Positions 16,257 to 25,428 of a stretch of DNA of 64,000 nucleotides are shown here, in pieces; position 1 is the stretch's first letter, and the number at the start of each line of letters is the position of its first letter. Source of the stretch: an uncultured Lachnospiraceae bacterium. Lineage in GTDB: Bacteria > Bacillota > Clostridia > Lachnospirales > Lachnospiraceae. Where the stretch lies: positions 1 through 64,000 of the forward strand of contig CAJTMB010000009.1 of the NCBI GenBank assembly GCA_910577105.1, in the 5' to 3' direction. The position numbers were made by a program, and so were the translations under genes. The notes beneath the pieces are model-generated. The model searched no databases. It worked only from the letters and a program-made list of their open reading frames with translations, and was not told the origin of the DNA.

Positions 16257-17547
16257 CTTGATAATGAAAAAAAGAAACGGTTTCGCGCTTTCCGGGGATG
16301 AAATCAACTATATGGTAAAGGGTTATACGGATGGCACCATACCGGATTACCAGATGTCAGCCATGATGATGGCAATTTATTTTAAAGGAATGGATGAAAA
16401 AGAAACGCTTGCCCTTACCATGGCAATGGAAAAAAGCGGGGATGAACTGGATTTAAGCAGGATTAAGGGAATTAAAGTGGATAAGCATTCCACGGGAGGC
16501 GTGGGGGATAAAACCTCCCTTGCACTTGCCCCCATGGCAGCTGCCGCCGGGATACCCGTTGCAAAGATGAGTGGCAGGGGACTGGGGCATACAGGCGGAA
16601 CCATTGACAAGTTGGAAAGTTTCCCGGGTTTTTCCACGGATATCAGCACAGAAAAGTTTGTGGAAAACGTGAATCGAATCGGCATCGCCATTATGGGACA
16701 GACTGCCAGCCTTGCCCCGGCAGATAAAAAGTTGTATGCCCTAAGGGATGTGACGGCAACTGTGGATAATATGTCCCTGATTGCCAGTTCCATCATGAGC
16801 AAAAAACTGGCGGCAGGTGCAGATGCCATTGTGCTCGATGTAAAGACGGGTAGCGGCGCTTTCATGAAAAGAGAAGAAGATGCTTTTGCCCTGGCAAGGG
16901 AAATGGTAAAAATCGGAAACGGAGCCGGCAGGAAAACATCTGCCATCGTATCTGACATGGACCAGCCCCTTGGATTTGCAATCGGCAATGCCCTGGAGGT
17001 GGAAGAAGCCATAAACACTTTAAAGGGAAACGGCCCTGATGACTTTTTGGAACTCTGCCTGACGCTGGGAAGCCGGATGTTAATAGCCGGCGGCAGGGCA
17101 GATGGGGAAAAAGAAGCAAGGCAGATGCTTTTGCAAACCATTGAGGAGGGGACGGCCTTGAAAAAGCTTGCGGAATTTGTGGAAGCACAGGGAGGTGATG
17201 CATCTGCGGTTTATGACACATCGCTTCTACCCAGAGCATCCCTGCAAAGGAGCCTCTACGCCCGCACGGAAGGCTTTGTAAGCCATATTGCCTGTGACGA
17301 AGTGGGAATCTGTTCCCTGCTTTTGGGCGGCGGCAGGGAAACAAAAGAAAGCCGCATTGACCTATCCGTTGGAATTGTCCTTCAGAAAAAAGTGGGGGAT
17401 TATGTGAAAGAAAATGAATGTCTGGCTGTCCTTTATGCCAATGATGCGGACAAATTATCTGCAGCGGAAAACAGGCTGCAAAAGGCATTTCAGATAGGTC
17501 AGGAGAAGCTCGAAAAAAAGCCTTTTATCAAGGGGATTATTACATAA
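16243..17547 (+). CDS. pdp: Pyrimidine-nucleoside phosphorylase
   Basis: Splits uridine, thymidine and deoxyuridine with phosphate into base and (deoxy)ribose-1-phosphate. 434 residues, normal for the family. The phosphate-binding KHSTGGVGDKT (81-91) and the family signature SGRGLGHTGGTIDKLE (about 108-124) are intact; the C-terminal domain has GIVLQKKVGDYV. AAAGGAGG at about 16228 points to ATG 16243 rather than the upstream 16216. It overlaps the SEDS-like gene by 14 bp, so it is the third gene of the PadR-regulated operon, an unexpected partner, although the overlap may simply reflect a compact genome. No other deo genes are close by. Confidence 0.95.
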   Translation: MRMYDLIMKKRNGFALSGDEINYMVKGYTDGTIPDYQMSAMMMAIYFKGMDEKETLALTMAMEKSGDELDLSRIKGIKVDKHSTGGVGDKTSLALAPMAAAAGIPVAKMSGRGLGHTGGTIDKLESFPGFSTDISTEKFVENVNRIGIAIMGQTASLAPADKKLYALRDVTATVDNMSLIASSIMSKKLAAGADAIVLDVKTGSGAFMKREEDAFALAREMVKIGNGAGRKTSAIVSDMDQPLGFAIGNALEVEEAINTLKGNGPDDFLELCLTLGSRMLIAGGRADGEKEARQMLLQTIEEGTALKKLAEFVEAQGGDASAVYDTSLLPRASLQRSLYARTEGFVSHIACDEVGICSLLLGGGRETKESRIDLSVGIVLQKKVGDYVKENECLAVLYANDADKLSAAENRLQKAFQIGQEKLEKKPFIKGIIT

Positions 17548-17594
17548 GGGCAATTGGCAGGCATGAGATGGCTGTGGGCAGAATATAGTGTAAT

Positions 17595-17894
17595 ATGAAA
17601 AAGACAAAAAAACAAAACACAGCCATACAAAAAGAATCAAAAAAGGAACTTCTGGTAGAGTCCTTAAAACTGCCAAAGGATATAATGATGGGGGCCTTCA
17701 TGCTATCCATGACCGGGAACAGGGAGGCCTTTATTGAGAATTACAGGGGAATACTGGAATATACCGACACCTGCATTCTTCTGCAGACAAAAAACGGGCA
17801 GGTACGCTTTGAAGGCAGCGGGCTTGCGATTGAGTATTATACCAATGAAGACATGAAAATCAGCGGATGCATTGCAAGTGTAATATTCGGATAA
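17595..17894 (+). CDS. yqfC: Sporulation protein YqfC (YabP-like)
   Basis: 99 residues. After a lysine-rich N-terminus the protein follows the YabP/YqfC pattern: ESLKLPKDIMMGAFMLSMTGNREAFIENY, GILEYTDTCILLQTK, then GSGLAIEYYTNEDMKISGCI. Known as a small SigE-dependent sporulation protein in Bacillus, required for efficient sporulation; the mechanism is unclear. It is followed 12 bp later by yqfD, the standard arrangement, and this pair supports an endospore-forming host. I did not find a convincing SigE promoter in the 47-bp gap. Confidence 0.93.
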   Translation: MKKTKKQNTAIQKESKKELLVESLKLPKDIMMGAFMLSMTGNREAFIENYRGILEYTDTCILLQTKNGQVRFEGSGLAIEYYTNEDMKISGCIASVIFG

Positions 17895-17906
17895 GGAGCG
17901 GTACCA

Positions 17907-19139
17907 GTGATTGGAGTACTAAAATATATCAGAGGGTATGTGTTAATTAAAGTATGGGGGTTTGCACCGGAGCGCTTTTTAAACTTGTGCAGCAACAAAA
18001 ATATCCTTCTTTGGGACATCAAAAAGGAAGATGATATTTATTACATGTATATAAGCCTTGCAGGTTTCAGGAAACTGAAAGGAATCACACGTAAGACCAG
18101 AACCAGGGTAGCCATTCTGAAAAGATTTGGACTACCCTTTTTAATACCTAAAATATTTGCGAGAAAAGTTTTTATTGTGGGACTTTTTGCCGCCTGTTTT
18201 TTCTGGTTCTGGTCTTCTTTATATGTATGGGAAATCAGGTTTGAGGGAAACCTTGCCATAACAGAGGATGTTTTTCTGGAATTTCTGGACGAAAAAGGCA
18301 TCCGGGTAGGGGTAAAAAGCAGCGGAGTGGATATTGAACAGCTGGAAAAAGACATTCGCAGAGAATTTCCTGAAATCACATGGACATCCGCAAAATTGTC
18401 GGGCACAAGCCTGATTATCTCTGTCAAGGAAAGCGATGCCGTATTATCCCCCATGCAGGAGCAGACCTTTTCTGATTTATATGCCGATAAAGAGGGCGTC
18501 GTTGTATCCATGATTGTCCGTTCCGGGGTTCCGCAGGTGAAAATCGGGGATACCGTAGATATGGGAACCCTGTTGGTTTCGGGCAGCGTACCTGTTTACA
18601 ACGAGGATGCCACTGTCAGAAAATATCAGTATACCCGTGCCGATGCGGACATCTATATCGAGCGGATAGAAGATGTTTACGAAACGCTTCCGTTCGATTA
18701 CATCAAAAAAGTATATACGGGAAGGGAAAAGAAAAAATATTATTTGGAGTTTTCGGGAAAAGAACTGATTTTAGGGGGAGATGTTGGTTTTTTAAATTAT
18801 GATATAGTAGTCAGCAAAAAGGAAGTAAGCCTGTTAAAAGGACTTACCCTTCCTGTTACGTTTGGAACTTATCTGTACCGGGAGTACCAAAATGTAGAGT
18901 GTTCTTATACGCTTGAAGAGGCAGAATATCTGTTAAAAGAAAAATATTCTGCAATTCTTGCAGATTTAGAAGAAAAAGGGGTACAAATAATTGAAAAAAA
19001 TGTTAAAATAGATACTAGCAGCGGCATCTGGATTTTACAAGGAGAGTTACGGGTCAAAGAAAAAATAGGCTATGAAGTCCCGATTGACGAAAAAATCCCG
19101 GAAAATCTACCGGATGCCGGGACTATAGAAGCGGAGTGA
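17907..19139 (+). CDS. yqfD: Sporulation protein YqfD
   Basis: 410 residues. A soluble N-terminal half contains GYVLIKVWGFAPERFLNLC and a membrane helix at about 88-106 (VFIVGLFAACFFWFWSSL). A POTRA-like exported portion follows (WEIRFEGNLAITEDVFLEFL, FPEITWTSAKLSGTSLII), then a long beta-rich C-terminus. YqfD is made in the mother cell during sporulation and belongs with yqfC. The stop is 4 bp before phoH. Position between yqfC and phoH matches Bacillus and Clostridia. Confidence 0.93.
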   Translation: MIGVLKYIRGYVLIKVWGFAPERFLNLCSNKNILLWDIKKEDDIYYMYISLAGFRKLKGITRKTRTRVAILKRFGLPFLIPKIFARKVFIVGLFAACFFWFWSSLYVWEIRFEGNLAITEDVFLEFLDEKGIRVGVKSSGVDIEQLEKDIRREFPEITWTSAKLSGTSLIISVKESDAVLSPMQEQTFSDLYADKEGVVVSMIVRSGVPQVKIGDTVDMGTLLVSGSVPVYNEDATVRKYQYTRADADIYIERIEDVYETLPFDYIKKVYTGREKKKYYLEFSGKELILGGDVGFLNYDIVVSKKEVSLLKGLTLPVTFGTYLYREYQNVECSYTLEEAEYLLKEKYSAILADLEEKGVQIIEKNVKIDTSSGIWILQGELRVKEKIGYEVPIDEKIPENLPDAGTIEAE

Positions 19140-19143
19140 CAGC

Positions 19144-20142
19144 ATGAGTATAACAACATATTCCATGGAAATACCGGTGGAACATATGCAGAAAATTTTC
19201 GGAAGGAACGACCAGTTTTTGAAAAAACTGGAGAGCGGCCTCGAAGTAAGCATAGTTGACCGCAACGGAGATATCAAAATTACCGGTGAAGAGGCAAGGG
19301 TTAAAAAATGTGTGAACATTCTTTCACAACTTTTTGAAGTCTCCAGCCGGGGCAGTGAAATTGAAGAGCAAAAAGTAGATTACGCACTTCTGTTGGGAAA
19401 TGAGGAAAAAGAAGAAAGCCTCTCCCAGATAGATGAGGATGTCATCTGCCATACCATTAACGGCAAGCCTATAAAACCCAAAACCCTGGGACAGAAGCAG
19501 TATGTGGATGCCATCCGGAAAAACATGATTGTGTTTGGCCTTGGCCCTGCGGGTACAGGCAAGACGTATCTTGCGATGGCTATGGCGATAACCGCATTTA
19601 AGAAAGATGAAGTAAGCCGCATTATTTTGACAAGGCCTGCCATAGAAGCAGGGGAAAAACTGGGTTTTTTGCCGGGTGATTTACAGAGCAAGGTGGACCC
19701 TTATCTGCGCCCTCTGTATGATGCCCTGTATCAGATTATGGGAGCGGAAAGCTTTTCCAAAAATATGGAAAAGGGATTAATAGAAGTTGCCCCTTTAGCC
19801 TATATGCGGGGACGCACCCTGGACAATGCTTTTATTATTCTGGATGAAGCGCAGAACACCACACCGGCTCAGATGAAAATGTTTTTGACAAGAATCGGGT
19901 TCGATTCCAAGGTAATCGTTACCGGTGATGCGTCCCAGAAGGATTTGCCAAAAGATACCTTATCGGGGCTTGATATTGCAGGCAGGGTACTGAAAAACAT
20001 TGCGGACATCGCATTCTGTAATCTGACAAGCAAGGATGTTGTCAGACATCCGCTGGTGCAAAAGATAGTAAAAGCATACGAAGACTATGAATCAAAAGAA
20101 AAATACAGAAACAGGGAACCCAGAAAAAATGCCAGAAAATAA
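19144..20142 (+). CDS. phoH: PhoH family ATPase
   Basis: 332 residues. Walker A GPAGTGKT (134-141) and Walker B FIILDEAQN (about 229-237) are intact, as is the family motif TGDASQKDLP. An N-terminal KH-like region (about 10-65) reads FGRNDQFLKKLES. PhoH/YbeZ is an RNA-associated ATPase that works with the endonuclease YbeY, whose gene follows two genes later. The usual order phoH-pgpH-ybeY is kept, but the middle gene is degenerate. AGCGGAGTG supplies a modest RBS overlapping the yqfD stop. Confidence 0.95.
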   Translation: MSITTYSMEIPVEHMQKIFGRNDQFLKKLESGLEVSIVDRNGDIKITGEEARVKKCVNILSQLFEVSSRGSEIEEQKVDYALLLGNEEKEESLSQIDEDVICHTINGKPIKPKTLGQKQYVDAIRKNMIVFGLGPAGTGKTYLAMAMAITAFKKDEVSRIILTRPAIEAGEKLGFLPGDLQSKVDPYLRPLYDALYQIMGAESFSKNMEKGLIEVAPLAYMRGRTLDNAFIILDEAQNTTPAQMKMFLTRIGFDSKVIVTGDASQKDLPKDTLSGLDIAGRVLKNIADIAFCNLTSKDVVRHPLVQKIVKAYEDYESKEKYRNREPRKNARK

Positions 20143-21340
20143 CCTAAAAAAATATTTTAATACTTTCAAGACGTTTCTTATATCAGCAGTGATATTTTTT
20201 GTAACGGTTTTGTCGGTTTTATTAATCAGCCTGCTGAAAGGAAATGACATGACAGGAATCATCCGAAATTCCGTAATGAGCGGTATAGGGATTTTTGCCG
20301 TGCTTTTTTTGCTTGCACATGCAAGGGACAAGTCTATGTATGACTACGGCAATGAAAAGAATTACGGCAAATTTTTCGTTGTTTATGTCATATGCCTGTG
20401 TCTGGCGCTTGCCTGTGTCTATATCCCCCCGGCAGGCTGGCCGTTTTTGGCAGTCTTTGTATCCCTTTCCCTTTTTTCCAATACAATTATCGGTATTCTT
20501 TCAGGCTCCTTTCTTCTGGTTCTTTCCGTAATACTCTCAGAAAGCGGAACGGAAATATTTTTATTATATTTTATCTGCGGCCTGACAGGAGCAAGCCTTT
20601 TCAAAAGTTTGGACGAGTCCTACAAAACAGGGATTCCGGTTATGGTGTCTGCCATGTTTCTCTTGACGGGGGAAACAGCCTGCGTGGTCTTATACGCCAA
20701 TCAGACACTGAAATGGGAACTGTTTTTGCTGCCGCTTATGAATGTTATACTCAGCATCATACTTCTATTGATTATTCTGAAGATATTTTCCCTTCTGGTT
20801 ATATTCCGTTACAGGGACAAATATATGGTAATTAATGACCCTGAATGTGTCCTGCTGGTGGAGCTAAAAGACCATCACCGGGAAGAATATTATCAGGCTG
20901 TCCATACGGCATATTTTTGTGACAGGATTGCCCACAGGCTTTCTCTGGATGCCGATGCCGTAAAAACCGGCGGTTATTATCACCGTATCGGACTGCTGAA
21001 AGGAGAGAACACATGGAATTCGGTAATGGAAACCGCAAAAGAACATGCATTTCCTCCAAAAGCGAAATTAATTTTACAGGAGTTTCTGGATTTGGATACG
21101 CCAATCAGGCAAAAAGAAACGGCAGTACTTATGATGTCGGACGCCATTGTTTCCTCCATACTCTTTTTATTTGCCAAAGAACAGGGCGGGAATATAGATT
21201 ATGACCAGGTAATAGATGCCGTTTTCAAGAAAAAATTATCATCCAATGTGCTGAATGACTGTCAAATCAACATGGCGGAGCTTACACTGATGAAGAAGAT
21301 ATTTAAAGAGGAGAAATTGTATTATGACTTCTTACGTTGA
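20129..21340 (+). CDS. PgpH-like membrane protein with degenerate HD domain
   Basis: About 403 residues from ATG 20129; an alternative ATG at 20087 adds 14 residues and overlaps phoH further. Order: about seven membrane helices (to about 230), then an HD-like cytoplasmic domain. It sits exactly where pgpH (c-di-AMP phosphodiesterase) belongs. Typical PgpH is about 700 residues, with an extracellular 7TMR-HDED domain that is missing here. The catalytic YYHDIGK motif reads YYHRIGL (His285-Arg286), so the HD aspartate is gone; an upstream His remains in YQAVHTAYF. It is probably not a phosphodiesterase but may still sense or bind. It overlaps ybeY by 17 bp. Homology to PgpH is inferred from position and motif. 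Confidence 0.75.
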   Translation: MPENNLKKYFNTFKTFLISAVIFFVTVLSVLLISLLKGNDMTGIIRNSVMSGIGIFAVLFLLAHARDKSMYDYGNEKNYGKFFVVYVICLCLALACVYIPPAGWPFLAVFVSLSLFSNTIIGILSGSFLLVLSVILSESGTEIFLLYFICGLTGASLFKSLDESYKTGIPVMVSAMFLLTGETACVVLYANQTLKWELFLLPLMNVILSIILLLIILKIFSLLVIFRYRDKYMVINDPECVLLVELKDHHREEYYQAVHTAYFCDRIAHRLSLDADAVKTGGYYHRIGLLKGENTWNSVMETAKEHAFPPKAKLILQEFLDLDTPIRQKETAVLMMSDAIVSSILFLFAKEQGGNIDYDQVIDAVFKKKLSSNVLNDCQINMAELTLMKKIFKEEKLYYDFLR

Positions 21341-21836
21341 AAATGAAACCGATACAGTATTTCCGTTTACCGTAAAAAAGCTCGCAGATAAAGTGATGAA
21401 AGCCGTACTGGATAAAGAAGGCTGTCCTTATGAGTCTCAAATCAACCTTTTACTGACGGATAATGTGGGAATTCGTGCTTACAATGCGCAATTCAGGGGC
21501 ATGGACAGGGAAACAGACGTACTTTCTTTTCCAAATGCAGACTTTATACAGCCTTCTGATTTTGCCAATCTTGAAAATAAGGCGGCAGATTATTTTGACC
21601 CGGAAAGCGGTGAACTGATTTTGGGTGATATCATTATATCCGTGGACAAAGTAAAAGAACAGGCGCAAAGTTTCGGACATTCCGTTAAAAGGGAATTTGC
21701 CTTTCTGGTTGCCCACAGCATGCTGCATTTATGCGGTTACGACCACGAAGAACCGGAAGATGCCGCAATCATGGAAGCCAAACAGGAAGAAGTGTTACAT
21801 TCGCTTGGTATTACCAGAGAGGAAACAGACAAATGA
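21324..21836 (+). CDS. ybeY: rRNA maturation RNase YbeY
   Basis: 170 residues. The zinc-binding H-x3-H-x5-H motif is present as HSMLHLCGYDH (His131, His135, His141), with RETDVLSFP (62-70) and GDIIIS (101-106) as conserved core strands. YbeY is a single-strand endonuclease for 16S rRNA 3'-end maturation and ribosome quality control. GAGGAG before ATG 21324 confirms the start inside the previous gene. The stop overlaps the next ATG (ATGA). Confidence 0.96.
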   Translation: MTSYVENETDTVFPFTVKKLADKVMKAVLDKEGCPYESQINLLLTDNVGIRAYNAQFRGMDRETDVLSFPNADFIQPSDFANLENKAADYFDPESGELILGDIIISVDKVKEQAQSFGHSVKREFAFLVAHSMLHLCGYDHEEPEDAAIMEAKQEEVLHSLGITREETDK

Positions 21837-23443
21837 TTCGGATGGAGATTAGGAGAAAGCAGCTGATGCTCGCTGCAAATATACTTGGACTCATTACAAT
21901 GGCAGTGCTTGCCCGCCTGATAGGTGATTTGGGAATGGCCTACTTTGCAGGTGCTGCAGAATGTTATATCCTTCTGCAGATTATACTTCTGTCCTGTGTT
22001 CCGGAATGTATGGCAAAAATGGTCAGAAGCAGAATTGCAAAAGGACAATATAAAAACGTCACCAAAGTATACAGGACATCGTTCCTTTACTGTATCACGG
22101 CAGGTGTGGCAGGAAGCTTACTGTTGTTTTGTTCATCAGGATTCTTGCTGGTCCGTATTCTGCATATGCAGGAGGGGGTATTGGCCCTGAAAATCCTTGC
22201 CCCTGCTTTTTTAGTGAACGCAGTAATCGCTGTTCTGCAAGGATACTTTGAAGGAATAGGAACAGCAATGCCCTCTATTATTGCAGGTATCATAAAGCAA
22301 ATTTTTTTCCTGACCTTTGCAATCCTGTTCAGCTATATACTTTTTCGGTATGGTGAAAAAGTTTCTTTACTTTTACACAATACCAAATTTGCCAATATGT
22401 ATGGAGCCGCCGGCGCAGCAACAGGACTTGTCTGTGCAGGCGTGATAACCCTTTGTTTCCTATTTCTGGTATACCTTGGCGCCGGGAGACGGGCAGGCAG
22501 AAAATACCGGGACGGCATGAGACTTACGGAAAGCAGCATGGAGATATGCAGGCTGATGTTGATTACACTTGCGCCCCTCGCCTGCCAGCGTTTTTTGCTC
22601 AGGGCAGATACTCTTTTAGGATTGGTTTTTTATCAGCAAAATCAGGTCAAGGATACCGAAGGCCTTACATTATACGGTGCATACTACGGCAAATATCTTG
22701 TGTTTGCAGGGCTGTTATCCCTACTTGTCCTGCTGTTTGTTTCTAAAATGGATTATGCTGTTATCCATGCTGCAAAGAAAGAGGAAAATAAAAGTGCAAG
22801 GGATTACCTGAGTGCCGGTATTCAGGCGTTGTTTCTTTCAGGGGCTTTTTTTGCAATGATATCCTTGGTTCTGGCGCCTCATTTGATGAACCTGATATTT
22901 GGAAGCGGTGCAGGTACGGATTATGCGGCAATGTGTCTGCGGCACGGCTTCCTGCTTATCGTAGTTCTTCCCATGGGTATCTGGTTTTTTGGCATATTAA
23001 TGACAATCGGAAAAAGAAACACTGTGTTGCTTCATATACTTTCTTCCTTTCTCTTTTACATCCTGTTTTCTGCCATCGGATTAAAAGCAGCGGGAGGAAA
23101 TCCGGTGGTGCTTGTCTATGCAAAGTGGCTTGCCTCCATGCTGTTCTGCATTCTTTGCGGCTTTTTCCTGATGCGCATGCTTCGATACAGTCCTGACTGG
23201 CTGCATTTATTTGCTTTTCCAACAGCTGCCTGCACTGTAACCGGTTTATGCTTATTCCTGTTAAGCAAAGCACTGGTCTCCCTGGTCGGAGAACTTCTCA
23301 CCTGCATTATCTGTTTACCGGTCGGAGGATTTTGCTATCTGATTCTGATTCTGGCATTAAAATGCGTCAGGGATAGGGATTTATCCCTGTTGCCCGGCGG
23401 GAAATGGATACGCGGTCTGGGAAGTTTACTGCATCTTATTTAA
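21833..23443 (+). CDS. MOP-superfamily flippase-like protein (SpoVB/polysaccharide exporter type)
   Basis: 536 residues with about 12-14 hydrophobic segments: MLAANILGLITMAVLARLIGD, YILLQIILLSCVPECMAK, and so on. The N-terminal pattern (long-range loop RIAKGQY after helix 2, YFEGIGTAMPSIIAGIIKQ at helix 5) is typical of polysaccharide-transport MOP proteins such as SpoVB and Wzx, which move lipid-linked saccharides. The frame runs back to 21731, but the ATGA overlap with ybeY sets the start at ATG 21833. A lipid-linked wall precursor is the likely substrate; nearby genes do not define it further. Confidence 0.8.
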   Translation: MIRMEIRRKQLMLAANILGLITMAVLARLIGDLGMAYFAGAAECYILLQIILLSCVPECMAKMVRSRIAKGQYKNVTKVYRTSFLYCITAGVAGSLLLFCSSGFLLVRILHMQEGVLALKILAPAFLVNAVIAVLQGYFEGIGTAMPSIIAGIIKQIFFLTFAILFSYILFRYGEKVSLLLHNTKFANMYGAAGAATGLVCAGVITLCFLFLVYLGAGRRAGRKYRDGMRLTESSMEICRLMLITLAPLACQRFLLRADTLLGLVFYQQNQVKDTEGLTLYGAYYGKYLVFAGLLSLLVLLFVSKMDYAVIHAAKKEENKSARDYLSAGIQALFLSGAFFAMISLVLAPHLMNLIFGSGAGTDYAAMCLRHGFLLIVVLPMGIWFFGILMTIGKRNTVLLHILSSFLFYILFSAIGLKAAGGNPVVLVYAKWLASMLFCILCGFFLMRMLRYSPDWLHLFAFPTAACTVTGLCLFLLSKALVSLVGELLTCIICLPVGGFCYLILILALKCVRDRDLSLLPGGKWIRGLGSLLHLI

Positions 23444-23495
23444 AAAATGAATAAATTTGAAAGATGGGCTGATACTGATAAAAAGGAGTATTTGT

Positions 23496-24161
23496 ATGAA
23501 GTTTATCAAATGTATCGGTTTATTTTTCATTTATCCCTGCATTATGTTTGTAATCGGTTTATATGTGGGAATTTTTCTGGATGATTTTTTTTATCCGGGG
23601 CAGGACACAGTGCCAAAGAAGCCCGATTCTTCTTATGTGCAGATTCCTAACACCACACCCCGGCCTCAATACAGCCTTCCGGAATCATCGGCGGTTTCCG
23701 TTTCCTCAACGGAAGAAGAAGTCCTGAATGCAGACACGGAATATGTAATAGAAGAATATGACACCAGACGGGATACTCTGGTAGAAACCGTATGGAAAGT
23801 CCCTGCAAAATATCTGGGCATGGACAGGGAGGAATTTATACAGTCCATGGAATTATATGCGCTTTCCCCGCCTCTTTCCGAACAGGAACGCGGTTTTGTC
23901 GGACTGGAAGTCCGGTCCTTTTCCGCACAGAGGGTTGTGGTTCGGATGAATTATGCGTATGTGGAGCCTACCGAAAGTTTTTACCTCAGGGTGGAAGACA
24001 ATAATATTGTTGTCTATTGTGACGACAAAGAAACCGTATATATGTATACGGACATTTCAGCGCAAAGTCTGCCTGAGTATTTACAGGGTCAGGTCATAAT
24101 GGGTATGTTTATGGAGGATGAGGCGGCGCTTTACCACTTTCTGGAAACCTACTCCAGCTGA
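23496..24161 (+). CDS. Hypothetical membrane-anchored protein, 221 aa
   Basis: I do not recognise a family. A single N-terminal membrane helix (about 5-28, with FFIYPCIMFVIGLYVGIF) is followed by a proline- and serine-rich linker (about 38-72, YVQIPNTTPRPQYS, SSAVSVSSTEEE) and an extracytoplasmic beta-rich domain (about 75-221). AAAAGGAG precedes ATG 23496; the frame begins upstream at 23457 without an RBS. The following FAD gene starts 16 bp after the stop, so the two are probably cotranscribed. The extracellular domain pairs with no obvious partner. Confidence 0.7.
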   Translation: MKFIKCIGLFFIYPCIMFVIGLYVGIFLDDFFYPGQDTVPKKPDSSYVQIPNTTPRPQYSLPESSAVSVSSTEEEVLNADTEYVIEEYDTRRDTLVETVWKVPAKYLGMDREEFIQSMELYALSPPLSEQERGFVGLEVRSFSAQRVVVRMNYAYVEPTESFYLRVEDNNIVVYCDDKETVYMYTDISAQSLPEYLQGQVIMGMFMEDEAALYHFLETYSS

Positions 24162-24177
24162 CGAAAAGGAGCATTCA

Positions 24178-25428
24178 ATGAAACAAAAAAAAATAGCGGT
24201 AATCGGGGGAGGAGCTTCCGGCATGATGGCGGCCATCACGGCTTCCGGAGCCGGGGCATCGGTTTTCCTTTATGAGCAGAATGACAGGGTGGGAAAGAAA
24301 ATTCTTTCCACCGGAAACGGCAAATGCAACTTTTCCAACCGGGATTTAAACCTGCATTATTATTACAGTGAAACGCCCCGGCATGTGGAACAGGTTTTGC
24401 AGCGTTTTGATGCAAAGGCAGCTGTTTCTTTTTTTGAGGAAGCAGGAATGCTTGCAAAAGAAAAAAACGGTGGACTTTATCCTTTATCCGAACAGGCTTC
24501 CACTGTATTGGACATCCTTAGGATACAGCTTGCCCAAAACGGCATCCGAATGTTCACGGCACAAAAAGTAAAAGAAATCCGGGTGGATAAAAACGGGAAA
24601 TTTATTGTGCTTGCGGAAAGCGGAAAAGAAGAATATGACAGGGTCATTCTTGCATGCGGAGGAAAGGCTGCGCCAAAGACGGGGTCAGACGGTAACGGAT
24701 ATCTTCTGGCAAAGTCCATGGGACACTCCCTGATTCCCACCGTACCTGCCCTGGTACAGCTAAAATGCAGGGAAGAATACCTAAAGGCTGTTGCCGGGGT
24801 CAGGCTGGACGCAAAAATATATCTGTTTGCGGATGAACAGGAAAAAGCCGCAGAACGGGGAGAATTGCAGCTTACGCCATACGGCATCTCGGGGATTGTG
24901 GTATTTCAATTAAGCAGGATAGCGTCCTATGCCATTCTTCATAAGAAAAAGGTAACCGTATACATAGACTGCCTTCCGGATTTTCCCCCCGAAGATTTCC
25001 GGATTTTTTCAGGGCAAAGGATTGCCGCCATGCCGGATTGCACGGTGGAAGAATTTTTTACCGGAATATTAAATAAAAAACTGATGCTTCTTTTTATAAA
25101 ACTTGCGGGATTGAAGCCCGGTGACAACTACAGGAATGCCCCGCGCAAAAAAATCGACAAGGTATTTGCCTTGTGTAAAAAGTTTCCCCTTACCGTTTCA
25201 GGACCCCAGTCCTTTGAGAATGCACAGGTAACGGCGGGCGGCATTCCACTGACGGAAGTGTCAGATAATCTGGAATCCCTTTTGGTAAGGGGGTTGTATT
25301 TTGCAGGGGAAATACTGGATGTGGATGGAAAATGCGGCGGATATAACCTGCATTGGGCATGGGCATCAGGATACGTGGCAGGAAAAAGCGCTGCCCGGAC
25401 GATACCGGAAAAAGGGGACGCATTATGA
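24178..25428 (+). CDS. HI0933/YhiN-family FAD-dependent oxidoreductase
   Basis: 416 residues. The Rossmann dinucleotide motif AVIGGGASGMMAAITAS (about 7-23) is followed by the family block GKKILSTGNGKCNFSN, and the C-terminal FAD motif is GLYFAGEILDVDGKCGGYNLHWAW. This is the HI0933/YhiN (aminoacetone-oxidase-like) family; its physiological reaction is unsettled. The frame reaches back to 24118, but AAAAGGAG precedes ATG 24178. The stop overlaps the start of a second FAD enzyme, an arrangement common in Clostridia. Confidence 0.9.
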   Translation: MKQKKIAVIGGGASGMMAAITASGAGASVFLYEQNDRVGKKILSTGNGKCNFSNRDLNLHYYYSETPRHVEQVLQRFDAKAAVSFFEEAGMLAKEKNGGLYPLSEQASTVLDILRIQLAQNGIRMFTAQKVKEIRVDKNGKFIVLAESGKEEYDRVILACGGKAAPKTGSDGNGYLLAKSMGHSLIPTVPALVQLKCREEYLKAVAGVRLDAKIYLFADEQEKAAERGELQLTPYGISGIVVFQLSRIASYAILHKKKVTVYIDCLPDFPPEDFRIFSGQRIAAMPDCTVEEFFTGILNKKLMLLFIKLAGLKPGDNYRNAPRKKIDKVFALCKKFPLTVSGPQSFENAQVTAGGIPLTEVSDNLESLLVRGLYFAGEILDVDGKCGGYNLHWAWASGYVAGKSAARTIPEKGDAL

